The translations under genes were made by a program, and so were the position numbers. Below, piece after piece: positions 1-6,627 of a stretch of 23,361 nucleotides of DNA. Where the stretch lies: positions 15,442 to 38,802 of the IMG/VR virus record IMGVR_UViG_3300001472_000047. The stretch is one strand, 5' to 3'. The notes below the pieces were generated by a model, which made no database searches, was not told the DNA's origin, and saw nothing but the letters and a program-made list of their open reading frames with translations. The DNA comes from a virus. Position 1 is the first letter of the stretch; each line of letters opens with the position of its first letter.

Positions 1-591
1 TTGCTTAGTTAAAACATAACCTCTGTTTTTTAAAATATCGTACTTTTTATTTTTAGAAACTTCTTGTTCTTCCCAATACGATTGTGTGGTTTTACCTCTA
101 ACTGCCACATGGTCTTCTGTAATTATTTCAACAGGCATAACACTCCAATCATAACTTTCAAAAATAGTTGTATCATTCCCTTCTGTATCTACTTTTAATA
201 TATCAACATGGTTTATATTATTTTCTGTTAAAAGAGTATGTAGCGTTTTTGTGGGAACTTCTTGGTATTCATCTGTTAAATGTTGGGCAACAAACTCCTC
301 ACCATTAACTAAAGAGGAACGCATACACTTTTCTTTCTGAGCAGGCGACCTCCTATCAAAAAACCCATACTTCCCCATAAACAGTTTGCCTACACCATCT
401 GTTGAACTAACTGCACAATGAACGTATTTAAAATCAGTGCCTTTTAAACTTTTAAATATATCCTCTTTCATATAAGCATTAGGCTCTACCATTAAACCAA
501 ACCATGTTTCTTTTTTACGATGCAAAAGTTTGTTAGCTAAAGATAAAGTACGAGCATTAAAACAACCGATATCAACTATTGTTTTTGTCAT
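1..591 (-). CDS. FkbM-family SAM-dependent methyltransferase (3' end cut by window edge)
   Basis: The reading frame is open from the ATG at 591 to the left edge, giving 197 residues with no stop, so the C-terminus lies outside the window. The N-terminus (VDIGCFNARTLSLANK, residues 5-20) looks like the glycine-containing SAM-binding motif I. The segment DILKVDTEGND matches the 'lKiDvEG' signature of FkbM methyltransferases, which commonly O-methylate sugars or other hydroxyl groups. The start codon overlaps the stop of the thymidylate-synthase-like gene (ATGA at 588-591), and a GGAGG ribosome site lies inside the end of that gene, so the two are translationally coupled. The substrate is unknown. 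Because of its neighbours, a methyl transfer to a sugar or modified base on phage DNA is possible, but a role on a surface glycan cannot be excluded. Family assignment is fairly sure; role is inference. Confidence 0.8.
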   Translation of the reverse strand, partial: MTKTIVDIGCFNARTLSLANKLLHRKKETWFGLMVEPNAYMKEDIFKSLKGTDFKYVHCAVSSTDGVGKLFMGKYGFFDRRSPAQKEKCMRSSLVNGEEFVAQHLTDEYQEVPTKTLHTLLTENNINHVDILKVDTEGNDTTIFESYDWSVMPVEIITEDHVAVRGKTTQSYWEEQEVSKNKKYDILKNRGYVLTKQ

Positions 592-1568
592 TTTAACCTC
601 CTCTCTAACCATTCTACACAAGCCCTACGCCAAGCCCTGTCTTCTATAGTGTAGCATTCATCTATAGCTTTTAAAGGCCACTTGTTTTTCCAAAAACTCC
701 ATGCCCTGCGCACAGGGTCACAGGTTGTTTCTAAATATTTGTTTTCATAGTGTTGATACAAAGTACCTTGTGTAAACCATTTTTTTAACTCTGTATCAAA
801 TGTATCAGGGTTATTTATTAAATAGGGTGAAGTATAAGAAAGCCCTTGGTCAGATAAAGTTAAGTAGGGTTCGTAATCTGGTTGCATATCATCTAATTTG
901 TATAACACATCTGTGTATGCATGAAGATTATTACTAAACTGATAATAATCACCTACTTTTAATTTCAGTTTACCTGCCATGTACTCAAGCAAAAAAGACA
1001 TATGTACAGCATTTGCTCCATAAGCACCCCATATCATATCATTACTACGATTAACTACAGTCATGTGTAATTTTTCATCTCTTTTCCAAAAAAAGATTTG
1101 TGTATTACAAGGGTAATCTTTTCCCCCATTATCTGTCCGTAAATCTTCCCACGGATCCCACATACCCACTACAGTTCTTCTATCGTTTTCGTATAAAGAT
1201 AATCTTTCTAGGGCAGTTACCAACTGGTCGTCGCCAAACCATTCACGCCATCTAAAGCCATACGCACCATGGAATACATCGCCATCATCACTATATTCTT
1301 CAATGCGGTGGTTGAATTGGCTAATCCATTCTACATCATTACGCCCTGCTAACATCCAAAGGCTTTCCATTAAATGAAAAAAGGGGTTAGCATCTCTTTC
1401 AGGGTAGAACATCACACGTTGCCTACTGTTTCTGTACTTTGTAATAACAGGACCAGTAAACTCTAAAGCATCTCCGTTTCTGGTTTGAACTAACCGCCCT
1501 TCCTCTTTTATGGCTTGCTTAACTACCCATAAAGCTTCGCTGACGTTTTTTACGTTAAATGTTTGCAT
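588..1568 (-). CDS. Thymidylate synthase homologue, probable dUMP hydroxymethylase
   Basis: A 326-residue protein of the thymidylate synthase / pyrimidine hydroxymethylase superfamily. By-eye alignment to E. coli ThyA finds the phosphate-binding arginines (R130-R131 in DRRTVVGMWDP), the nucleophilic cysteine (C154 in DYPCNTQ), R174 of the RS-x-D motif, D177, and the H216/Y218 pair (LHAY). The base-reading asparagine is kept as N186 (GAYGANAVH); dCMP hydroxymethylases carry Asp there, so a dUMP-type substrate is favoured. Two features fit hydroxymethylation better than methylation: the tryptophan of ThyA near position 80 appears replaced (HRIEEY, 87-92), and the typical synthase C-terminal closing segment ending in PVA(I/V) is absent. 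The product would be 5-hydroxymethyl-dUMP. The start is set by AGGGG six bases upstream. Neighbouring modification genes support this role; a genuine thymidylate synthase remains possible. Confidence 0.75.
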   Translation of the reverse strand: MQTFNVKNVSEALWVVKQAIKEEGRLVQTRNGDALEFTGPVITKYRNSRQRVMFYPERDANPFFHLMESLWMLAGRNDVEWISQFNHRIEEYSDDGDVFHGAYGFRWREWFGDDQLVTALERLSLYENDRRTVVGMWDPWEDLRTDNGGKDYPCNTQIFFWKRDEKLHMTVVNRSNDMIWGAYGANAVHMSFLLEYMAGKLKLKVGDYYQFSNNLHAYTDVLYKLDDMQPDYEPYLTLSDQGLSYTSPYLINNPDTFDTELKKWFTQGTLYQHYENKYLETTCDPVRRAWSFWKNKWPLKAIDECYTIEDRAWRRACVEWLERRLK

Positions 1569-1600
1569 ATAAAGCCCCTCTGACTGCTCATTTTAATATT

Positions 1601-1643
1601 TGGGTAGTAACACCCATTAATGTAACTCAGGGCAACACTGCCC
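1601..1643 (-). other. Two small hairpins in the gap between glycosyltransferase and TS-like genes
   Basis: The 86-base gap between the two genes (1569-1654) holds two 5-bp stems: GGGCA/TGCCC with a four-base loop (1630-1643) and TGGGT/ACCCA with a six-base loop (1601-1616). Neither is followed by a T-run on the minus strand, so they do not look like intrinsic terminators. They could be RNA processing or stability elements. I see no convincing promoter in the gap. Confidence 0.35.
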
Positions 1644-1654
1644 CTTAAACACTT

Positions 1655-2674
1655 TTAAACACGCTCAAATAAAAATTCAAAGTATTTTTGGCCTATTATG
1701 TATTCGCTGTGTTGTTCTAAGCTTTTAAATCCATTGAGACGCATGATTTCTATTATATCATAAGGCTGAACAGTTTTCAACACTTCTGCTAAATTTTCAG
1801 GACTATTTACAGTAAGACAATTATATCCTGGAATCATATCATCAGGTTTATCCAATAGCCAACTCTCGTGTATGATAGGAATACAACCTGCGTTCCATGC
1901 TTCTAACCAAGTGTACTGAGTACCACCACCATCACCAACTATATGGGTCATATCTACGTTAAATGTGTAACCCTTCATTAATTCTACTGCGTAATTTTTC
2001 TCTCTGGGGTAATGTGCTTTAGATTGCTCCCACTCAGGGTACTTTGGCACTATCTTAAACCTAGTATATATTCTGTTCTCAAAACCACGAATGTTTATTT
2101 TGCTACCTTCGGGTAATAACCTGTTAGCATCTAATAAAATATCTGTGCGTTTATCAAAATCTATACGAGAAGTGCTTATCGCCTTGTTACCTGTGGTGTT
2201 TGTACGTTCCATGTTAAAACGAGACTCACCTGTGTGTTCCATAAAACTGTAGGGGTGTCGTATAAAAGTAGGCTCTTTACCTGTTGCTTTTTTAAGAACT
2301 TCTATGCCTATTTTTCTAATCACTACGCACCTGCTCGAATCTAACGGATTCGGAAGGTTTTTTAGCTCTGTCGGATCATGTACAACTATACTAGCATCAC
2401 CCTCTTTATACAGTTTGAGCGTTTGTTCTTTAAACTGTTTAGCACCTGCTACGATTAACTTTTCATACTTGCGTGATAAAGCAACTTCCATAGATATGTT
2501 TCGGTACAGTTTATCATAACCAAACTTACGAGTGAACTTTTCAGTTTTGGGTCTTATCTTAAATAGGTTGCATTTAACACCTACAGCTTCTAATGCTTCT
2601 ATTAAGTGACAAGTATAAGTAACCCAACCACCATACGGATTAGGACTTAAATAAAATAAATCTACTTGTTTCAT
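1655..2674 (-). CDS. GT-B-fold glycosyltransferase
   Basis: A 339-residue protein that resembles GT-B retaining glycosyltransferases (GT4-like). The N-terminus has the start of a Rossmann domain with a glycine turn (FYLSPNPYGGWVTYTCHL, 7-24). The C-terminal half carries ISTSRIDFDKRTDIL (166-180), similar to the 'vgRl...KG' strand-turn, and GDGGGTQYTWLEAWNAGC (247-264). In the latter, E258 sits where the donor-binding glutamate of the family lies. It would transfer a sugar from a nucleotide-sugar donor. Its start overlaps the stop of the hypermodification gene as ATGA (2671-2674), so both are made together. That points to a modified DNA base as acceptor, but the acceptor and sugar are not readable from sequence. 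Membrane segments are not apparent. Fold assignment is fairly good; role is inference. Confidence 0.7.
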   Translation of the reverse strand: MKQVDLFYLSPNPYGGWVTYTCHLIEALEAVGVKCNLFKIRPKTEKFTRKFGYDKLYRNISMEVALSRKYEKLIVAGAKQFKEQTLKLYKEGDASIVVHDPTELKNLPNPLDSSRCVVIRKIGIEVLKKATGKEPTFIRHPYSFMEHTGESRFNMERTNTTGNKAISTSRIDFDKRTDILLDANRLLPEGSKINIRGFENRIYTRFKIVPKYPEWEQSKAHYPREKNYAVELMKGYTFNVDMTHIVGDGGGTQYTWLEAWNAGCIPIIHESWLLDKPDDMIPGYNCLTVNSPENLAEVLKTVQPYDIIEIMRLNGFKSLEQHSEYIIGQKYFEFLFERV

Positions 2675-3621
2675 GCGACACCCCCCTCAGGTAAATCTAC
2701 TTGTAATAAAGTGTTTCCATCGTATTTGCTTCTAGGCTTACCTTGCCCATGCAATACTCTTTCGTATTTATCCCACTCACATAAGCTATGCTCAATAGTT
2801 CGCATATCAACTTCAGCTAAAGGAACATGGGATAAAATAAACTCTTTAGCATCTTCTAAAAGAAGTTGCATTTCATGGTTAGCTTGTATTTGACTCATGC
2901 CTTTTTTTAACTCACGTTGGTGGATTCTGTTTAAACCCCTAATCGCTCCTGGACCTGCATTAGCCCATTCAAATCTATCTTCAGCATATCTTAATACAGG
3001 TGTGTAGTTCAAATCAGTAACCACTTCATAAGACATAAAGCCACCGCCACCCCAACCTCGGTACTGTTTAAAAAACTCATGGGTTTCTTGTAAAGATCTA
3101 GTACTCTTTGCAACTTCTGCTATTTTGTCTGAATCTTTATATATAGGTTTTAAGAAGTGGTCTATCACAACTTCAGCTTTGGGTAGTTTCAACCCTTGGT
3201 TTGTGATAATATAAGCTCCTGTAAAGGTTCTTTTCTTTTGAGAAATCATATCAGAAATTAATTGTTTGCTGTGCAAAGGATTCCAAGTAGAATCAAATTC
3301 TACCCAACCATGTTCCTCAGCAAACTCTACTGTGCCAATCATTCTAAACAAACAACAATTAAAAACAATTTCTGCCCATGATTTATTATCATTAGGTTTT
3401 GTCCAGTTGTTTCTCATCCAAACTGTTACACGATCATTTTCTCTAAATGGGTTTGTGAATTTAAAGTTTTGCAAAATGGGGTCAGTTGTCCAAGGTGCTT
3501 GTTCTTTTTTAATTCTGCGTTGATAAATGGCATGGCGTTCGTTTATCCAATAAAAATACCTACCTTTTTCTGTAGATAAATGTTTATTGCGTAGTAATCT
3601 TGTTATTACTGTGTCTTGCAT
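2671..3621 (-). CDS. Putative DNA base hypermodification protein (HMUDK-helical / aGPT-PPlase type)
   Basis: A 316-residue protein. I chose the ATG at 3621, preceded by AAAGGGAG, over the in-frame GTG at 3657, which has no ribosome site and lies inside an inverted repeat. The pattern fits the helical, DNA-glycosylase-like family found in phage thymine hypermodification systems (5-hmdU DNA kinase helical domain; alpha-glutamyl/putrescinyl thymine pyrophosphorylases): YWINERHAIYQRR (24-36), PWTTDPIL (43-50), FTNPFRENDRVTVW (55-68), YRGWGGGGFMSYEVVTDL (187-204), GPGAIRGLNRI (223-233) and LCEWDKYER (280-288). No P-loop (GxxxxGKS/T) is present, so no fused kinase is seen. In known systems such proteins act on 5-hydroxymethyluracil already in DNA. 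It is the first gene of the coupled cluster with the glycosyltransferase and TS-like genes. The family call is from memory of motifs; exact clade is uncertain. Confidence 0.65.
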   Translation of the reverse strand: MQDTVITRLLRNKHLSTEKGRYFYWINERHAIYQRRIKKEQAPWTTDPILQNFKFTNPFRENDRVTVWMRNNWTKPNDNKSWAEIVFNCCLFRMIGTVEFAEEHGWVEFDSTWNPLHSKQLISDMISQKKRTFTGAYIITNQGLKLPKAEVVIDHFLKPIYKDSDKIAEVAKSTRSLQETHEFFKQYRGWGGGGFMSYEVVTDLNYTPVLRYAEDRFEWANAGPGAIRGLNRIHQRELKKGMSQIQANHEMQLLLEDAKEFILSHVPLAEVDMRTIEHSLCEWDKYERVLHGQGKPRSKYDGNTLLQVDLPEGGVA

Positions 3622-3639
3622 TTTGCTCCCTTTCTGTGG

Positions 3640-3678
3640 AAAACTGCTAGTGTTCACAATAAGTTATGAACACTAGCA
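3640..3678 (-). terminator. Candidate intrinsic terminator: 11-bp perfect stem
   Basis: TGCTAGTGTTC (3645-3655) and its perfect reverse complement (3668-3678) flank a 12-base loop. Read on the minus strand the hairpin follows the DUF932 stop codon at 3701 and is followed by GTTTTC, a short T-run, which fits an intrinsic terminator. It separates the DUF932 genes from the hypermodification cluster. Being an interrupted palindrome, it could instead be an operator or processing site in front of the cluster. Confidence 0.5.
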
Positions 3679-3700
3679 AGACAACTATTACTTTGTCAAG

Positions 3701-4009
3701 TTAAGAAACTGAAGCATATTCCAATACTTTTGTCAATGCTTTTCGTTTAGTGTTTGCACCGCTACCTAACCAAGCAGAGTGCAGAGCATTACCTTCAGCT
3801 AAAGATTTTTTCTTATGATCTATAACATAAGTAACACCATTCAAAGCCCCCCACCAAGTTCCCTTGGCAGAATCCATATTTGATCCTGGTGAGTTTTCTA
3901 CTGCTTCATGTACAAGTTCGGCAGTATGGCTGAACTCTTCATGCAAGTGTGGTAGAATGTCTGGGTTAGAAGCTTTTGCTCTTTCAATAAGCAGTTTAGG
4001 TTGAAACAA
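3701..4009 (-). CDS. DUF932 protein, C-terminal piece (frameshifted)
   Basis: This is the C-terminal part of a DUF932 (phage/plasmid-like, TIGR03299-type) protein, not an independent gene. No ribosome site precedes the possible TTG start at 4009. The same frame is open further upstream to the break near 4057, and there it reads LANKKAEKFDVDNFIAE straight on from the N-terminal piece. The residues AKGTWWGALNGVTYVIDH and the following alanine/glycine-rich helix match the usual C-terminus of the family (GT-x-W...N...YVDH). Joined to the N-terminal piece the protein would have about 342 residues, roughly the normal family length. The function of DUF932 proteins is not established. The next genes downstream are separated by a terminator-like hairpin. 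Confidence 0.6.
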   Translation of the reverse strand: MFQPKLLIERAKASNPDILPHLHEEFSHTAELVHEAVENSPGSNMDSAKGTWWGALNGVTYVIDHKKKSLAEGNALHSAWLGSGANTKRKALTKVLEYASVS

Positions 4010-4056
4010 CTCTGCAATAAAGTTATCTACATCGAACTTCTCAGCTTTCTTATTAG

Positions 4057-4728
4057 CTAAAACTCAGACTGTTCTTGGAACTTTGTCATTTGCACAGTAC
4101 TCAACCCTAAAGCTTCCTCTGCTGCTTTTTGGATTTCTTCATCAAACATTTGTAAGTGCAATACTCTAAAGCGGTCTTGATTACGTTCTAAAGCTAACGT
4201 CAAAGTATTGTTACAAACAACTCTAATAGGCGTAAGCATAGCGGTCATAGCTTTGCCTACCTGATGGCTATTGTTTAAAAGCAAATAGCCACCTACTTCA
4301 TCGTTTCCAGGAAGGGAAAACTTACTGGTCAATTTGGCTAAACCCCAAATGTCCTTACCTTCCTTTAAACTACCTGCTGTTTCCATTTCCATTTTACCTG
4401 CTTCAGTAAACCTTTTAAAAAAGTCCATAACTTCAGCATTTTGAAAAGGCACATAACTTTCACCACAAGGGGATAATACTTTGTTATCACTATCCCTAAC
4501 TAAAAAGTGGTTATCAGGGCATCTTAAAAACCCTGCTTCACCTGTGGGGTCGATAATGTTCCAACAATCTGGTTTATCTGTAGTAAAAGCAGGTCGTTTG
4601 CTTACTGTCCAGTCTAACTGAGCAGCTTTTAACATTTGCTCAGGTGTCATACCATTGTCGACTTTTTTACCTAAACCATGCCAAGGAACCTCTCCTGCGT
4701 AGGCCATTGTTTCTACTTCATGTGACAT
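4057..4728 (-). CDS. DUF932 (phage/plasmid-like) protein, N-terminal piece
   Basis: A 223-residue reading frame with the hallmark N-terminus of the DUF932/TIGR03299 family: PWHGLG at residues 15-20 and a following LDWTV segment. Later segments such as NHFLVRDSD, YVPFQNAEVMDFF and LTPIRVVCNNTLTLAL also fit; the last is a typical conserved core motif. It starts at an ATG preceded by AGAAAGGAG. It ends early at a TAG (4057-4059) inside a T-run on the minus strand, where the -1 frame continues the family sequence. Hence the gene is split by a single-base indel. The role of DUF932 is unknown; such genes are common on phages and plasmids. It probably shares a transcript with the small gene just upstream. 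Confidence 0.75.
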   Translation of the reverse strand: MSHEVETMAYAGEVPWHGLGKKVDNGMTPEQMLKAAQLDWTVSKRPAFTTDKPDCWNIIDPTGEAGFLRCPDNHFLVRDSDNKVLSPCGESYVPFQNAEVMDFFKRFTEAGKMEMETAGSLKEGKDIWGLAKLTSKFSLPGNDEVGGYLLLNNSHQVGKAMTAMLTPIRVVCNNTLTLALERNQDRFRVLHLQMFDEEIQKAAEEALGLSTVQMTKFQEQSEF

Positions 4729-4748
4729 TTTAAAACTCCTTTCTCGAG

Positions 4749-5024
4749 TTAGTGTGCAGTTGTCGCTGCATTGGGTACTTCAATTGAAGGTAAATTGTCG
4801 TACGTATCAAACGGTACGTCGATCCACCCTGTTTTGCCTTCAGCATTTAAACAAATTTGTAAACGCACTTCTTGGTCATTATGTACCATATCAAATACAA
4901 CAGGATATAACATTTCTTCAAACACAGCTACATCTTCTGTCCAAATAGAACGATTACGGTTTGTCTTTATTGCAACTTCATTAGCTGAAGTTAATGAATG
5001 TTTAGTAAAATATTTTACCTGCAT
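4749..5024 (-). CDS. Small protein of unknown function
   Basis: A 91-residue protein that I do not recognise. I place the start at the ATG at 5024, because AAAGGAG lies five bases upstream. An in-frame GTG six bases earlier would put the ribosome site on top of the start codon. The sequence has no signal peptide, membrane segment or zinc motif. The first half is rich in polar and basic residues (TNRNRSIWTEDVAVFEEML), the second half acidic and proline-containing. It lies 20 bases upstream of the DUF932 gene and probably shares its promoter, so the two may work together. Confidence 0.7.
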   Translation of the reverse strand: MQVKYFTKHSLTSANEVAIKTNRNRSIWTEDVAVFEEMLYPVVFDMVHNDQEVRLQICLNAEGKTGWIDVPFDTYDNLPSIEVPNAATTAH

Positions 5025-5056
5025 GGTCACTCCTTTCTGTGTGTTAACCTTGCCAT

Positions 5057-5088
5057 ACTATATATACACAAGCCGTTTATATTGATAA
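5057..5088 (-). promoter_or_regulatory. Possible promoter for the small protein / DUF932 operon
   Basis: On the minus strand a TTATCA box (5083-5088) is followed after 16 bases by TATATA (5061-5066), overlapping TATAGT (5057-5062). It sits about 35 bases upstream of the ribosome site of the next gene. In an AT-rich genome such boxes arise by chance, so this is weak evidence. Confidence 0.3.
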
Positions 5089-5091
5089 GCT

Positions 5092-5111
5092 TTATTTGTT
5101 CTTATTTGTTC
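5092..5111. repeat. Tandem 10-bp direct repeat
   Basis: TTATTTGTTC occurs twice with no gap (5092-5101 and 5102-5111), overlapping the last two bases of the UvrD-like gene's coding end. It lies just upstream of the candidate promoter for the next operon. It may be a protein-binding site or a chance slippage duplication. Confidence 0.45.
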
Positions 5112-6627
5112 AATAGGGCAAAGCATAACCCTGACTAAACATCGGGTGTATCAAATGTAGCTTTTGTTTTGCTCTTGTAAGGCCAACATAAAAAACCCTT
5201 GCTTCATCATCTTCATAACCCTTTATTTTTCTCCACATAGAATAAGGTCTACGCATTGTATCTGTTAAAAGCATTACATTGTTAGCTTGAGCTCCTTTTG
5301 CAGAATGTATGGTTGAAATCCTTAAACGTGGTACAGTTGTCAGGCTTTCGCCTTTACGCAAGCAAGCTCTAATATAAACCCTATCTCTGCTACTTATTTT
5401 GCCTAATCCTTTATCCCAAGGCAGACTGTGTAATAAACCATGATTTTGCTGTAGCTCTTCTATAGAATAAAACACCCCTTCTTGACCATCAGGCATTGTT
5501 TTAAATCCGTAAGCTATTTGCGAGTTTAATAACATTTGTTTGTACACTAACCGCACTTGATCTACATTTAATTTATTGCCTTCGCGTAAAGATTCCCATA
5601 ACCTAACTGATTCTATTACCTTACTATCTATACTGGTTGAGCCATTGTATATATACAGGTGTCCCCTACGCCTAACTTCTTCTTCAATTTGTTGAGCTCC
5701 ACGAGTAGTTCGGCTAAGTAACAACCAATCTCCATCAGCAAGGTTTACCTCTTCAGAATGGCGATGCCAAAATATATCACCATTTTCATCTCTTGGTTTA
5801 AAAGTTTTTTCTCTTCTGCCAACTATCTTTTGTATAACTTTACTGCTCAATGTATGGTGTGAAGTAGGAATACGATAACTTTGGTTTAATAAAGTTACTT
5901 CGCCTTCTAAACCAATAAAATGCTCTACATCTGCTCCTGCGTAACGAAAAATAGCTTGGTCATCATCACCTGCAACATAACAAACCTTACTGTTCTTTTC
6001 TAACATTCGCACCATTTCCCATTGTAAAGGGGATAGATCTTGGGCTTCATCAATAAAAACAATCTCTAATTTAGGGCAAAGCTCTTGCTCTACAAATAAC
6101 TCCAACATACCTGCGTAATCTTGCAACCCATAAGATCTTTTCCAATGTGCTAACCCTCTGTCCACATAATCTACCCTCGCCCAATCTGTTTTTAGAGGAA
6201 CAATACTTTCATTATAAATTTTCCTCAAAGGTTTTCTTAATATTCTTGCAATGTTTATGATTTCTAAAAATTTATCGCCATAACCAAAATCTTTATATGG
6301 ACCTTGCTCTACCTGTGAGCCGCTGTAAAACCTACCGATCTTTAACCAATCTGCCGCTTCTTGGTATTTTTCAGGTGTCATAACCTGTGAGTGAGTCAGC
6401 CCTGCTCTTAAAAAAGCAAGACTGTGTAATGTTCTAAAGTATGGCAGTTCTTTTTTAGAAAGGTTAAATTGTGTGCAAGCTCTGTCTATTGCTTCCTCTG
6501 CGGCTCTTCTTGTAAAAGCAAAATAGCCTATTCTATCTGGTGGAACGCCTGATGTAAGGTACTGTTCAACAAGGTTAATTAATCTTGTTGTTTTGCCTGT
6601 TCCAGGAGGACCGAGTACTACTTTCAT
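5110..6627 (-). CDS. UvrD/PcrA-like superfamily 1A DNA helicase
   Basis: A 505-residue ATP-dependent 3'-5' type DNA helicase with the full superfamily 1A motif set: Walker A GPPGTGKTT (6-14), motif Ia FAFTRRAAEEA (37-47), TLHSLA (66-71), Walker B FIDEAQD (191-197), motif III AGDDDQAIFRYAGAD (219-233), motif IV QSYRIP (249-254), motif V STIHSAKGAQ (438-447) and motif VI VFYVGLTRAK (478-487). It is shorter than bacterial UvrD (about 720 aa), with reduced 1B/2B insertions, as is usual in phages. The start overlaps the primase stop as TAATG (6627), so helicase and primase are coupled. It probably acts at the phage replication fork or in recombination. All catalytic motifs are intact. Confidence 0.93.
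   Translation of the reverse strand: MKVVLGPPGTGKTTRLINLVEQYLTSGVPPDRIGYFAFTRRAAEEAIDRACTQFNLSKKELPYFRTLHSLAFLRAGLTHSQVMTPEKYQEAADWLKIGRFYSGSQVEQGPYKDFGYGDKFLEIINIARILRKPLRKIYNESIVPLKTDWARVDYVDRGLAHWKRSYGLQDYAGMLELFVEQELCPKLEIVFIDEAQDLSPLQWEMVRMLEKNSKVCYVAGDDDQAIFRYAGADVEHFIGLEGEVTLLNQSYRIPTSHHTLSSKVIQKIVGRREKTFKPRDENGDIFWHRHSEEVNLADGDWLLLSRTTRGAQQIEEEVRRRGHLYIYNGSTSIDSKVIESVRLWESLREGNKLNVDQVRLVYKQMLLNSQIAYGFKTMPDGQEGVFYSIEELQQNHGLLHSLPWDKGLGKISSRDRVYIRACLRKGESLTTVPRLRISTIHSAKGAQANNVMLLTDTMRRPYSMWRKIKGYEDDEARVFYVGLTRAKQKLHLIHPMFSQGYALPY

Noticed and set aside
188-197. Chance that the left-edge gene is a nonfunctional remnant
   Set aside because: The frame is open for 197 codons with the FkbM signature intact and a coupled start; it is simply cut by the window edge.
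3622-3657. Upstream GTG start for the hypermodification gene, adding 12 residues
   Set aside because: No ribosome site precedes it and it lies in the 11-bp inverted repeat; the ATG at 3621 has AAAGGGAG at good spacing.
4057-4062. Programmed -1 ribosomal frameshift in the DUF932 gene
   Set aside because: The codons TTT TAG do not form an X XXY YYZ slippery site, and I see no strong downstream stem. A one-base indel in the T-run is simpler.
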